This document shows positions 35,418 through 47,783 of a DNA stretch of 64,000 bases, piece after piece. Position 1 is the stretch's first letter; the number at the start of each line of letters is the position of its first letter. The DNA lies in the NCBI GenBank assembly GCA_022496185.1, contig WTXG01000001.1, positions 2,108,001-2,172,000 on the forward strand. The letters run 5' to 3'. This DNA comes from Multifurca ochricompacta. Its lineage: Eukaryota > Basidiomycota > Agaricomycetes > Russulales > Russulaceae. The position numbers and the translations under genes are program-made. The notes beneath the pieces were generated by a model. That model was given only the letters and a program-made list of their open reading frames with translations, searched no databases and was not told the DNA's origin.

Positions 35418-37078
35418 ATGAATTTATCGTTTTCAAATGCTCTACTTCTCGTACTGCAAGCTCTACGTGCTGAAGCGCATATACAGTCTGTATTCAGCAA
35501 CCCTCCGAGCGATACATCCCTGCGCGATTCGTCCAAAACCTGGAGCGAGAAGTATGGCGCGCAAGGAGACCTTGTATACACGGGACCCCTTGCATTTTCG
35601 CATCTCCCATATGCCCGTTGCCTCGAAGATGCATCGCCCGCATTCGATGTTGCGATTCTTGGGATGCCATTTGACACCGCTGTAACCTACCGACCTGGCG
35701 CCCGCTTTGGGCCTTCTGGTATTCGAGTTGGTAGCCGTCGCATTCATGGCCAACGTGCGTGGTCTATATCCTGGGGACTAGACCCGTATCAGCAGGGATT
35801 AAAAATCGTTGATTGCGGGGATGTAAGCTGTCGTTCTTCCGGTCTACTACCCGTTAAACACAATCATCGCTCTTTAACTCAAGGTTCCGATCAACCCATT
35901 TGACAACGCACTAGCACTTGACCAGATGGAAGTCGCGTATTCCACGCTCCTACAGCGCGATGTGGCTTTCACAAGTCTCGAGGACATGCCGATCAGCTCC
36001 ACACGTCCACTTGCAAAGGACAACAAGGAACACCCAAAGATTGTCACGTACGCTCGCCCCTCTGCCCGTCCACCCTTGGTTCTGTTCTTATCGCTGCAAT
36101 AGCCTCGGCGGGGATCACACCATTGTCCTCCCTATCCTTCGTTCGCTGAACCAAGTCTACGGGCCTATCTCAGTCATCCACTTTGACGCCCATCTCGATA
36201 CGTGGGCGCCATCGGATGCCCATTCATACACTGCACAATCCCGCATCACTCATGGTAGCTTCTTCTACATCGCGCGGGAAGAAGGGCTCTTGTCGAATAC
36301 GAGCGTGCACGCTGGCATCCGGTGCAAGATGATCGTGCGTCTAAATCTGGCTGCTGCGAGCGCATTTTGCGTTTATGCGTAACCAATAAACACCAGAGCG
36401 AAGCTGATCTAACCACGGATGAAGAAGCCGTCGGATTCAAGATCATCTCGACAGATGACATTGACGATATCGGTATCAACGAAGTGATCCGACGTATTCG
36501 CGCGCGTATCGGGGACAGCCCTGTGTACCTTAGGTGAGAACCGGCGACCCTCTTCTTTTTATCCTGCGGATAGCTGCTGACAGCTAGTTCTTTTCTATAT
36601 TTAGTCTCGACATTGACGTTATCGGTAAGTATCGTTAGTCTTGTAACGAGCACAGAACTTGGATGTTTTTGTTTGTAGACCCAGGCTTGGCACCAGCCAG
36701 TGAGTATAGATATTACGCAACTCGAGTCGCGCCCCCTAAATTGAGTTCACCTCTTTTTTTTTTCTTTCCTACCTCCACAGCTGGAACACCAGAGACGGGC
36801 GGCTGGACGACGCGTGAAGTTAAACGAATCATCCGTGGCCTTGCAGGCCTCAACTTTGTGTACGTTCGATGTCAGCAGCGGTGCATGCTCTCTCGCCCGA
36901 AACTCACTTTACTCCCCTCAGCGGCGCGGATGTTGTCGAAGTCGCACCCGCATATGACCACGCGGATATTACGAGCATTGCTGCCGCCGACATCGTGCAT
37001 GACTTTCTTTCGCTCTTCGTCTCTGCTGAGCCCCCGAAGCCGCGAGACAAGCGCAGGCCATGGACCGACGACCTCTAG
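35418..37078 (+). CDS. Secreted agmatinase-family ureohydrolase
   Basis: Binuclear manganese ureohydrolase of the agmatinase/guanidinobutyrase type, releasing urea from a guanidino compound. It begins with a probable signal peptide (MNLSFSNALLLVLQALRAEA), unusual for agmatinases in general but common among basidiomycete members. Core motifs: AILGMPFDTAVTYRPGARFGP, LGGDHTIVLP, VIHFDAHLDTW (metal ligands), THGSFF, SLDIDVID and TGTPETGGWTTRE, ending VVEVAPAYDHADIT. At least seven introns, the exons tracked through each motif in order. Substrate is not decided by these motifs: agmatinase, guanidinobutyrase and guanidinopropionase share them. Divergent from AC40. Confidence 0.88.
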
Positions 37079-37343
37079 ACATCGTGTTGTGCTGTAAAGG
37101 GGGCAAGAGGTTTAGAAACAAGGCGATTTTTGGCGGGTATTGTACGAGACTTCATTCATGGATCTACAGCAGTTCAACCCAATAAGGCCAAACTAGTCAT
37201 ACCAGTACACCACATCTTATGTACTAACTCGCAGCAACTGGCGGATAACATTGGCGTAGAAGCAAGAATAAATAAAAAAAATGGTCCGTGGGAGATGTGA
37301 ACAAAAACAAAGACAGACAACCCAACCAGCAGAGCTTGCCTAA

Positions 37344-39157
37344 CTATCGCTTGCCAGATACTACAGCTCTATGGCTTACCCCCGGTCCAATCCCGTCATC
37401 ATACATTGGCGGACTATCGTCGTACTGGACAGGACTCTGCGCCCTCGCGACCGCATGTACTCGGGGTCCACGGGGGCTCGTTGGGCTTTCCAGTCCTGAG
37501 TACGCGCTGCCCGCACTTGGGGTGATAGGTTCACCACCCGGGTATGGCAGGAAGCTTCCTGATCCAGCACTCGACTGAGACTCGTGCAGGGCAGGCACGG
37601 TGCTACCGCCGTAGCCACCCCCACCGAGTGTATATGAACGAGACGGTGGCATCGAAGCCTGGGCGTGTGGGGTGTAATATGACGTAACTGCCTCTGGCAC
37701 TGAAGATGTGTAAGATTGTGAGTGTGCCAAGGGCTGAGGAGGAGGGGAGATGTGCCCGGTGGCATAGTTGCTTGGGTCGAATGGGGGTTCCGCTTGTGGA
37801 ATGGTATACGACTGGAAGGGGTCAGCACCGGAGTTGCGCGGTGCATTTTGTGCAGGCGGCACGTTGTCTGAGACAAAATCGATTAATTCATCCTCAAGGA
37901 AGCCGGACAGGAGAAGACCTACATGGTGAGAATGTATCGCTGTTACCATATTGCCCGTGTCCATACCCAGTGTTACTGGTGTATTGTTCGTGTCCATATC
38001 TTGTACTCGTTTGGCTCGGGTATTGCTCGTGTCGACTATCGACATTAAGGTATCCGCTCTGAACAGCAGGGGTCGTCGTTATGGCTGTGGCGCCAGCATA
38101 GCCAGATGGCGCGTAGCCCGATGTTTGTTGAGAATGTGCATAGCCAGTTTGCTGCGTACGTTCAGAAGACGTCGTTGGTTGCCTCCTGGGCGGGTAAGCA
38201 TTGTTTCCAGTTGGATTGTAATATTCATCGACTGCGCGTGTTCCGACTGGCGCAGCGGCATACTGCGCGTCGCGGTATGAAAGGTGTGGCTGTGTATCAT
38301 GCTCGGCGTCTGCAGTGAGAGGCTGCGTCGGATCATACTCCGGGAACGAAGGCAAACCAAGTTCGCCCTGCTTTTGCCGAGCCTTACGGTCAGCTTCGGC
38401 CTTGACCGCGTCGAGACGCATTTGGTCTTCATACGTCGGTCCAGTCGATTGGGCCGGGACCCACCTGCCCGCCTCAGAAGGCGCCATGTCGCGGGGGCGA
38501 CGGCGAACACAGCAGCGTCCAAGGCCATAGAAACATCCGGAAAAGAATAGGAGAAGCCAAGCAGCGAGGGTAAGCCAGATCGCGTTTCCCATAGTTGCGC
38601 TACCACCCTTGACAGAGTTAAGACGGGACTTTGCTAAAAAGAAGAAGGCGAGATCGAAGATGAAGGCAAGGAGGGTGATGGCCGCGCCAACCCCGGAAAT
38701 GCACGTAGAGAAGCAAGACATGGAAAATTCCCGGACGTGGGCAAGGAGGCCGAAAACCGAGGAAATGGCGGCCAAGACGAGGGCAACGATGTGTAGGACG
38801 AGGGCGTAGGTGATCCATTTGACGATGACCTCAGGAATGTGAACCTTAGTGCGGTTTCCGACGAGCTTGTCAATTTCTATGGATGAGAGGTCAATCAAGT
38901 CGACAATGGAACAGAAACAGGAGGTGATGGCCCGCACCGAGTTGGTAACCTATAGAGGGCTTGGAACAAGTAGTTCCATTGCTCAGCTCGAGACAATACC
39001 CGAGGACTCCAAAAGTGATGGTACCATCGATTCCTTCTACCGCAAGAGAAGCTTTGAGGAAGAACACCGACTTGAACCATGGGACGGAGAAGGAGACGAC
39101 GGCGAGAAGGATGGTGGCAGTCAAGGTTACGAGAAACCCTGGGGTTGCGGGTCTCAT
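37344..39157 (-). CDS. pH-response regulator PalI/Rim9-like membrane protein
   Basis: Plasma-membrane component of the ambient-pH (Rim/Pal) sensing pathway, which helps the arrestin-coupled receptor PalH work. Order: first membrane helix FLVTLTATILLAVVSF, an extracellular part (FGVLGYCLELSNGTTC), then helices 2-4 (ALVLHIVALVLAAISSVFGL, GVGAAITLLAFIFDLAFFF, AIWLTLAAWLLLFFSGCFY), ending in CCVRRR. A long cytosolic tail follows, rich in Tyr/Gln/Ser/Pro with repeated HSQSYTSS-like and GYGHGQYG-like units and no fold. This four-helix SUR7/PalI layout with the disordered tail is typical. Introns fall after GYQL and QYG. Frame intact. Confidence 0.85.
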
Positions 39158-39305
39158 AGGAGATGATTAAAAAGTGGAGTGGTGATCGTGAAGGATGAAG
39201 ATAGAATAGAAAAAAGAAAACAGAACAGAGTAGAGTACACTGGCTGAGATGAGAAAATCTGGTGCGACTATCGTGGGAAGAATGTATGATCGTTGGTCGT
39301 TAAGG

Positions 39306-40137
39306 TTAACTCGCCCGCGCCTGCCATTCTAATAAATGAAGAGTTCGTAACTCTTCTGGGAATTCACCCTTGGCCATCACGTGCATACAATCCCTTACCG
39401 TCTTCCAAAGTACAAACCCATTCTTCTCAAATACTCGTATACTCCCTCCGTTTCCCTCAAACACAGACGGTCTCACACAACGAATTTTCATTCGCGGTAT
39501 CCACCACGCTTTCATGAGCGTACCTATAACCGCTGTCATGATTCCTTTCCCTTGATGGGATGGCCTAAGGTAGTCTGAAAATACTTTCTTCAGTCAAACC
39601 TTGCCCTTGCTTGAGCAGACAAAGTTTCTACGTACCTCCAATGGTCCAGATAATATTGAGATCTCCCACTGGTCTCGCATTATTCTCCTGTACGACTCTT
39701 GCGTGCTCTTCGGCATCGATAACATCTTCGTATCTATGACGGTCAATACCGCAGTCGCCGAGAAACGTGTACGATCCATCCGCGTTTTCTTCTAAAATCG
39801 ACCGGACCGGACATTTCCCTACAATTTTGAGAGGGCCATTGGGGTATTCAACATTGGCTTGTTTCAGCTCGGTCCAAACAGCGTCTGCTTCGGCTTTGGT
39901 CTGAGAGAGCCATGATGTAGCATGCTCCATGAAGTACGGGAATGGGGGACTTGAAACCCAGCGATAAACGCGTGGGTCGTTCATTATTTCGCATATATGA
40001 GGTGCGTCTTGCAGGCGGGGAGCTGTGATGATGATATTTTCATGGGGCGCAGGGAGGCGGAGGTACGGTTCACCCGTACGCTCATTGATTAAGAAAGGAC
40101 CAAATTGCAGACTTTGAGCTGGTGCGTCTGACAACAT
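39306..40137 (-). CDS. GNAT-family N-acetyltransferase (RimJ/RimL-like)
   Basis: Acetyltransferase of the fungal RimJ/RimL-type group. The N-terminus shows IIITAPRLQDAPHICEIMNDPRVYRWVSSPPFPY, characteristic of these proteins; the acetyl-CoA pyrophosphate loop reads SHQGKGIMT (Q/R-x-x-G-x-G/A) and the end of the fold GNGGSIRVFEKNGFVLWKTV (N-x-G-S-x-R-v-F-E-K-n-G-F). Two exons. Substrate is unknown. Start at 40137 gives a normal N-terminus; an intron separates WTIG from DYLRPSHQ. It is divergent from EF2. Confidence 0.85.
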
Positions 40138-40512
40138 GGTATGGTAGAAGTCAGTTAAAGGTCAACCATCCATCTACATCCATCCCTCAAGTTTGTGACT
40201 CACTGGACTCACTGGCCGCCATAGTCATAGGTGTAGGTGATGATTGATTTGATTGATTTGATATTGATTTTGATTTGATTTTGACTCGTCTCGTGCCTCG
40301 TGTCTGCTTTGGGTGGTGTTCGGGAGCGAATGTCATCACGTGATTGAATATTAACCTACCCTAAATAGAGACCATCTTCACGCCAATCGATAAAACAACA
40401 AAATCTTTTCGCGTTCTCTCTCCCATCATCGAGGCAGGTTCCTGTCCTCTTTCTTGTGAGGACTTGTATATAAACCATTGTTTACATCTTGCTCTTTTAA
40501 ACTCAAGTCATC
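40138..40512. promoter_or_regulatory. Promoter region between GNAT and EF2
   Basis: 375 bp shared by divergent genes. TATATAAA lies at 40467-40474, about 40 bp before the EF2 ATG, preceded by a pyrimidine-rich block (40410-40455). A TGACTCA heptamer is at 40196-40202. A strong TATA plus CT-rich leader fits a highly expressed gene; transcription start not determined. Confidence 0.5.
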
Positions 40513-43477
40513 ATGGTGTAGGTTTCCGTTTCCTGCATTATTTGACCGTTATCAGTTTGCTCACTATTCATCTATTCATCGTAACGCATTCATGCAGTAA
40601 CTTCACCGTCGGTTCGTATCATTCTCTGCCGCGGAGTCAATCTATCATCTCTGACGAGCTCGTCATTTTCTTAGATCAGATTCGGGCTCTCATGGACAAG
40701 CCCACAAATATCCGTAACATGAGTGTCATCGCCCATGGTGCTTTGTTTGTCTCTCCCCGTTGCTAGTTAAATTCACACCTACGCTTTTTTCTAGTCGACC
40801 ACGGAAAGTCCACTCTCACCGATTCACTCGTCTCTAAAGCTGGTATCATTGCTGGCGCCAAGGCTGGTGAGACACGATATACAGACACAAGAGATGACGA
40901 AAAGGAGAGAGGTATCACCATCAAGTCTACAGCAATATCAATGTATTTCGAGATCGACAAGGAGGAACTTGGCTCCATCAAACAAAAAACTGACGGTGCG
41001 ATCTATCTCATTCAGTATTTTCTCATCTTGGGTCCTGACGTCGCCCATCTTATCGACGCCCCCAGGCCATGAGTTCTTGATCAATCTTATCGATTCTCCT
41101 GGACACGTCGACTTCTCATCAGAAGTCACTGCTGCCCTTCGTGTGACGGACGGTGCCCTTGTCGTCGTGGACTGCGTTGAGGGTGTCTGTGTGCAAACCG
41201 AAACCGTCCTCCGCCAAGCTATCGGCGAGCGTATCAAACCCGTCGTTATCATCAACAAGGTGGATCGTGCCCTTCTGGAGCTCCAAGTGTCCAAAGAAGA
41301 CCTCTACCAGTCCTTCCTCCGTACAATTGAGTCGGTGAACGTTATCGTCTCTACCTACCGTGACGAAGCCCTGGGTGATGTCCAAGTTTACCCCGACAAA
41401 GGTACTGTCGCCTTTGGCTCAGGTCTCCACGGCTGGGCTTCACTCTTCGCCAATTCGCCTCCCGCTACGCCAAGAAGTTTGGCGTCGATAAAGATAAAAT
41501 GATGGCTAAGCTATGGGGTGACAACTTCTTCAACCCGGCAACAAAGAAGTGGTCAACAAAGTCCACCGACGCAGATGGCAAGTCTCTTGAACGTGCCTTC
41601 AATCAGTTCGTTCTCGACCCGATCTTCAAGATTTTCGAATCTGTTATGAACTTCCAAAAAGACAAGATCGGCCCAATGCTTGACAAGCTCGACATCAAAC
41701 TTGCCCAAGACGAGCGTGAGCTCGAAGGGAAGGCCCTTCTCAAAGTCATAATGCGCAAGTTCCTCCCTGCTGGTGACTCACTCTTGGAGATGATTGTTAT
41801 CAATCTCCCTTCTCCTGCTACCGCTCAGCGTTACCGCGTCGAGACTCTCTATGAGGGACCTATGGACGACGAGTCTGCGATCGGTATTCGGGATTGCGAC
41901 CCCAAGGGCCCACTCGTGCTTTACGTCTCCAAAATGGTGCCGACATCTGATAAGGGTCGCTTTTACGCCTTTGGCCGTGTCTTCTCTGGTACCGTACGGT
42001 CAGGCCCGAAGATTCGCATCCAGGGTCCGAATTACATTCCCGGGAAGAAAGAAGACCTATTCGTCAAGTCAGTACAACGCACTGTGTTGATGATGGGCCG
42101 CTACGTCGAACCAATCGAGGACTGCCCCGCCGGTAATATCATCGGTCTCGTCGGCATTGACCAATTTTTGCTCAAAACTGGCACGCTTACGACGTCCGAA
42201 ACTGCTCACAATATGAAGGTCATGAAGTTCTCCGTGTCCCCGGTCGTGCAGGTCGCAGTCGAGGTCAAGAATGCTTCCGACCTCCCGAAACTTGTAGAAG
42301 GTCTTAAGCGATTGTCAAAATCTGACCCATGCGTGCAGGCATGGATTTCAGAAACTGGTGAGCACATCGTTGCCGGAGCTGGCGAGCTGCATTTGGAGAT
42401 CTGCTTGAAGGTGGGTACTCTTTCTTTGGGATTGATGCTTCCTATTCAAATCAGTATCATGTGAACCAGGACCTTCAAGAGGATCATGCTGGTGTGCCGC
42501 TCAAAATCTCAGATCCCGTCGTCGGTTACCGTGAGACAGTAAAAGCCGAGTCGTCCATTGTTGCGCTCTCAAAGTCACAAAATAAGCATAATCGACTGTA
42601 TGCCAAGGCACTACCGCTTGAAGAAGAACTCACGCTTGCAATTGAGAATGGCAAGGTCTCCGCCCGTGACGATTTCAAACTGCGTGCTCGTGTGCTTGCA
42701 GACGATTACTCGTGGGATGTTACTGATGCGCGCAAGATCTGGTGCTTCGGCCCCGACACCACCGGCCCTAACTTACTCGTTGATGTGACAAAGGGTGTGC
42801 AGTACTTGAACGAGATCAAGGATTCTTGCATTGCTGCATTCCAGTGGGCGACCAAGGAGGGTGTTTGTGCCGAGGAAACCATGCGTGGCGTGCGGGTAAA
42901 CGTCCTTGATGTTACGGTTCGTTCTACTTTTGTTGCTGTTGTGGCCTTTTGTTGATTGTCTGTCCTTAGTTACATGCTGACGCTATCCACCGTGGTGGAG
43001 GGCAAATCATCCCGACATGTCGCCGTGTGACATATGCAGCATGTTTGCTCGCCACGCCCGGTATTCAGGAGCCCGTGTTCCTTGTCGAGATCCAATGCCC
43101 AGAGAACGCCATTGGTGGTATCTACTCGGTATTAAACAAGCGGCGAGGGCAGGTGTTCTCCGAGGAGCAGCGTGTCGGTACGCCGATATTCGCCGTGAAG
43201 GCCTACCTTCCTGTCATGGAATCGTTTGGCTTCAACGGTGATCTCCGCCAAGCAACTGGTGGACAGGCATTCCCCCAGTCTGTGTTCGACCACTGGGAAA
43301 TCATGAACGGTTCGCCGCTCGACAAGGGCAGCAAGCTCGAGGAGATGGTGAAGGGTATCCGTACCCGCAAGGGTCTCAAGGTACAGCCATCCGTATGAAA
43401 TTTATTAGTTAAGTGCTGACCGCTTTCATTTGTAGCCCGATATTCCCCCCCTCGACACGTACTATGATAAGTTGTGA
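40513..43477 (+). CDS. Elongation factor 2
   Basis: Ribosomal translocase, the most conserved gene in the window. The start codon is in a tiny first exon: ATGGT, spliced to give [16 protein letters not shown]. Motifs: G1 [10 protein letters not shown], switch [17 protein letters not shown]3 DSPGHVDF, G4 INKVDR, then [34 protein letters not shown], and the diphthamide-site segment [13 protein letters not shown], whose modified histidine codon is 42988-42990. The C-terminus is [10 protein letters not shown]. About eight exons. A T is missing from TT 41439-41440: one more T changes [13 protein letters not shown] to the expected [22 protein letters not shown]2 cannot be lost, so this is a sequence error. 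Confidence 0.97.
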
Positions 43478-43744
43478 GCACGTCAGTATACAAAGTTGAG
43501 AAGCAGTAATATCGAGATTGTCACGCACGATCATTACACCGCCGTTGTCATTTCATTATTCTGTACTTTTGTCACTCCAACTATTGTTTTTGTTTTTCAT
43601 ATAGTGCCTTCTAAGAAGATGATGAGATGACTCACCCGGAACCGACATACATATTGATTACACCCATCAAGAACCCAGTCATTCAGAGTCGTTCTAGAGT
43701 CATTTAAATTAAAGAGCATTGACCATTGATCTGCTCATAGAAAC

Positions 43745-45025
43745 ATGTCTCCGTTTGACTTAACGACACCCGAAGGTGTCCTGGCCTACCTTACTTCAAC
43801 ACCCTTTGCGAGCGAACGCGCGGAGCCACGTTCCGGGGGAAATACCAACTTCATCTTTCGACTGTATCTCAACAAGCCGTACGAGGGCCATCCAACGCTC
43901 ATCCTCAAGCACGCGCGCTCTTATGTGGCGAGTGCGCCTGAATTTATATTGCCAGTCTCACGACAGGTGAGGTATCATAAATCATCCTCCTTGCCCTCCT
44001 TGCCCCCCCTGCCCCCATTGACATATCCGAGTCTTCCTTCGAGTCGTCAACCATCCGTGTCCGTTCGTTTCAGATACTCAACTGAACCCCCCCCGCATCT
44101 GTTCTAGGCTTTCGAAGTGGACGCTCTGCGCCGCGTACAAACCTGGCTGCCGCCCAATGCACGCGTTACGGTCCCCGCCGTGTACTTCTTTGACCCCAAT
44201 GCCGATGTGATCATCATGGATGATGCTGGCCCGAGTGCCATACCGCTAAAAGCCGCCCTTCTTGAGGGCCGTATTCCCTCTCCCCGTGCGGCAGCACTCG
44301 GAACCGAGCTCGGCGAGTTCCTGCGCGCGCTGCATGCGTGGGGTCGTGCGAACGTCGAGCTTCGAGAGGCACTCGGAAAGAATACCTTCGCACGCGAGAT
44401 CTCTGCGTTCGTCACATATGGCCGGCTCGATGCGACTCTAAGTGCGCCGGGAGGGAATAAGGACGGGAGCGAGGAACAACAACGGCTCGTGTCGGTTCTT
44501 GGAAACGAGCCGCTAGGTGTATCGGAGGATACGCTACATGTAGTCAAGGCGTTGGCGGAGAGGCGTATAGCGCAGGTCAAGGAATCCTGCGATGATACAT
44601 TCGTGATGGGCGACTTTTGGCCGGGGAATGTGCTGGTTGGGGAGGAAAACGACCCGATGCTAGTCGTTGATTGGGAAATCGCCAGGCCAGGTTTGGCGGG
44701 TATGGATGTCGGCCAGTTTTGCGCGGAGTTGGCAACGCTAAGGCGTTTGCGACCGGAGCGTGGAGAAGCAGCCGGTGAAACATTGAAGAATTTCGTACGC
44801 GCTTACTTCGAGGGAGACGTCGGGCCAGAGATAGACGAGACGCGAAGAATTGCGTTGGGACACTTTGGAGTCCACCTGGCAGTTTGGACACCAAGAACTG
44901 GATGGAATGGGGGGGTGAAGGCGACACGAGCTCTTGTGCTGGGTGGCGTGGCACGACTTGCCGAGGGGGCAGATGAAGAAAAGTCTTGGACAGATGAGGA
45001 AATCGTTCAAAAGTTCATGTCCTAA
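43745..45025 (+). CDS. APH-fold small-molecule kinase
   Basis: Aminoglycoside-phosphotransferase (APH)-fold kinase, related in fungi to methylthioribose-kinase-like enzymes. The N-lobe has SGGNTNFIFRLYL and LILKHARSYVA (Lys for ATP), the catalytic loop MGDFWPGNVLV (in the usual HGD position the His is Met) and the metal-binding aspartate in VVDWEIARPG, followed by MDVGQFCAEL. Only one intron (43970-44107). The His-to-Met swap in the loop occurs in several fungal members and need not kill activity. Substrate not known. The frame is intact. Confidence 0.75.
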
Positions 45026-47783
45026 TGGCTTGGGGGAACCACGCCTCAATCACGGTCGCGTTTGAATAGCTGGGGTCTCTTTTGGAAATCTCAGCCAATG
45101 ATATGATGTTGCGCGCGTGTAGGCAGTGAGATTGGACAGAACCGGGAGGAGCCCACAGTTTGATGAAGGGTGGAAAAGAGCCCCTAGTAGCTGGGGCTGA
45201 GTGCAGACATATCAACACATCCAGGACGCACGGGAGTCGATAAAGATAAAGTTTGGAGGGTATAGGAGCATCCCTTCCTCTGAATTTGAAGTTTGACAGT
45301 GAACTGTAGCATATACAACAACTGATTGACACTTGAACTCGCTCCACTGGAGCTCGAGTAAAACGTGCCAACTTCGTGTGGGAACGGGACGGCACGCATT
45401 CGTGTTATACATACGTTGACTGATTCATCCCTTTCTTGTGACCATCACTACCTATCTTGTCTGGCACATGGACAGGCCGCGGCGTTTGGGACGCGGAATG
45501 GCACAGTCACTGCATGTGTTTTTCTTAAAAAAGGGGGTAGCGTGAGAGTCGTTCTGGACCTGTGCCGGTGCGCGAAAACGGACTTGACTTGACTGCATGT
45601 TAAGTCATCTCCGTGTGAAGTGTCCTTTTATCGTTAGGCGCCACAGGAACTTTTCTCCCTCCCCTCCAAAAAACGGAGAAGGGGAGAGGAGGGGGACTCA
45701 TTCCGCCACCCAAAAAGTGCATTCAATGTTGATGGCCGCGACGACGCCTTGGCAACAAAGTTAACTGTGACACAGCCCCCTCGCCGTCAGAGAACTATGA
45801 ACGAATGAATCGCTTGCCTCAGCTCGCTTCCATAGAACATTCATTTGTTCGCGAAAAAAAAAACCCCGAAGGAGAGGGTCTCCACGCCGTCTCCATCTTG
45901 CAAATGTTTTTCGATGCGGCGTCCCGAGTCCCCGTGACATGATTCCGACACATGCTCGAGACCTGTTCCGCTTATGCAGGTGCCACGCTTCCATTGTCCC
46001 GCGAACAAGGTTCTGTCTCCTGAACTGGACGTATTCGTCGTTGACGGCCTTACAGGCCGCACCGTTCGGCGTCTGGGTACGCGCGATCCTTCCTTGTGAA
46101 GTTCGACGACAGGACCACGTGTGAACCGTGTGCGCGTAACGAGGAATGCAATGCTGAGCAAGGATATGGCGCACCCCAAGCGATGCACCTTTACCGCATG
46201 CCAGGAAGGCGATTAGGGGCGTGCCCGAGATCGTGTATGTAACGGAGGGATTGAGAGTATGGAAACGAGAACCTGCGCGCGCCTCTGAATTTGCTGAAGT
46301 GGTGTTAATTCGTCAACGCCAAAAATAAAACTCAATTAAAATAGGGATAAATTTTGACACCCAGGAGCTGGTAGCTGGTACGGACCGCCATGGCATGGCA
46401 AAAGGAGCCCCCATACCAGCGCTTTGAGTCATGCGCGACGGTGAAATGCAGAAGGGGACCTAAAGCGGCATGAAGGCTATCCCTTTCTCTGTACTATACT
46501 TCTCCTCGTGTTCAGTGCACTCAGTACCCACTTACCTTATGGTGACAAATTGCATTATACGCAGGAGCACATGCATCCTACTCGCGCGAGATCCGTAAGA
46601 GGCGTCTATATTTTAACAAAAAAACCAAGAACGCACCGGATGCACAACCTGAATTACATATCTTCCACCGCAGCAACCGCATGGACCTCTTGCACTGCAT
46701 GTGCCAAGCGAGGATGTCCGCGATGAAAACATTCGTGGAAGAAAAATAGTGAAATAAATGTCAGTGAAAGTTTGTTCGTTTAGCGAAGCGAGAATGTACT
46801 AGTACCCTGTACCTCACTTCCAGGAAATTTCATATCGATACCCTACGCCACATATCCCTATAGGAAATGTTCTATGGGATAAGATCTCGAGAATGAGGAC
46901 AATCGGCCAGTATCCTGCCCGTTATCTATCTCTGTCTTGGCATCACTCGTTCAACACCACGCGCTCGGGTTTGCGATTTTATTTCCTCCAACGGCAACTC
47001 CAACGTTTCCGTCAGAAACGAAAACGGATGTAGGTTTGTGAAGATAATGGAATGGACAAAAGAAAGGTGGATGAATGCAATGCAAACCAGTCAGGTCCCG
47101 GGTCCAAAGTTTGGAACTTTGCCGACAGGGGGCCGACAAAGTTATTCAATCAAATCGATCCTAGCGGCGGACGTCGGGGTTATGGAAGTAATGAGTACGT
47201 CCTATCACATCTGCGAAGTCAGTTCAATTGTGTTGTTGTTCACCTATAGGGTGAGCGAGTTATTACACGCCACCTCTTATCAGTGAATATTAAAACATGT
47301 TTTCGCACCGTTGCCTCATCCTATAAATAAGGAGATAAGGTATCAGGCCTAGCCAATTTCTGGGATTGTAAGATCGATACGACGATACTTCATTCCACTT
47401 CATTTCGCGATCTGACTTGTCCCCGCGCGTGCATGCCGCGGAGGACGTCGCGGAGACAGTAGTCTCCATGGTGGGATTGGAGCAGCATTAGAATTCTTAA
47501 ATGATCTCGACTGAGTCATTCATTCACTAAGATTCCATGTCATCCCGCCCATTCAGTTGAGAGCTGATCCGCATTGATCATGCCTTACAGGTTAGAGCGG
47601 GCGTGATATATGGGGTGTCCCTGGTTACTGGCTGGCTTCTTCAGGGGTCGCAGTAAGAGTGACACGACACAATACAGCTCGTTTCGATGTGATGTGCACA
47701 TACAAAAGGCAGTCACGACCATACGATAGCATCTAATCAGACCTTATCCTTACCTTACTAGAAAGAAGTGGATGTGTCCGGAA
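45026..47783. other. Gene-poor 2.8 kb
   Basis: Between the kinase and carboxypeptidase stops, both 3' ends. The longest open frames (minus strand 45761-46174 and 45841-46188, overlapping in different phases) encode Arg-rich anonymous peptides without motifs, and neither looks coding. I saw no tRNA, snRNA or transposon feature. A short C-run and purine-rich block occurs near 45650-45700. Confidence 0.45.

Noticed and set aside
7721..37078. A nitrogen-assimilation gene cluster (allantoinase, ureohydrolase, carboxypeptidase, amidohydrolase)
   Set aside because: The genes lie tens of kilobases apart among unrelated housekeeping genes, so no cluster can be claimed.
40513..43477. Treating EF2, uL13m and other interrupted genes as pseudogenes
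   Set aside because: Each break is one missing base and a single insertion restores a fully conserved reading. Essential genes cannot be dead, so sequence error is the better explanation.
45761..46188. Two overlapping minus-strand frames of 115-137 codons
   Set aside because: Different phases over the same DNA, no family motif, Arg-rich composition typical of chance frames in GC-rich sequence.
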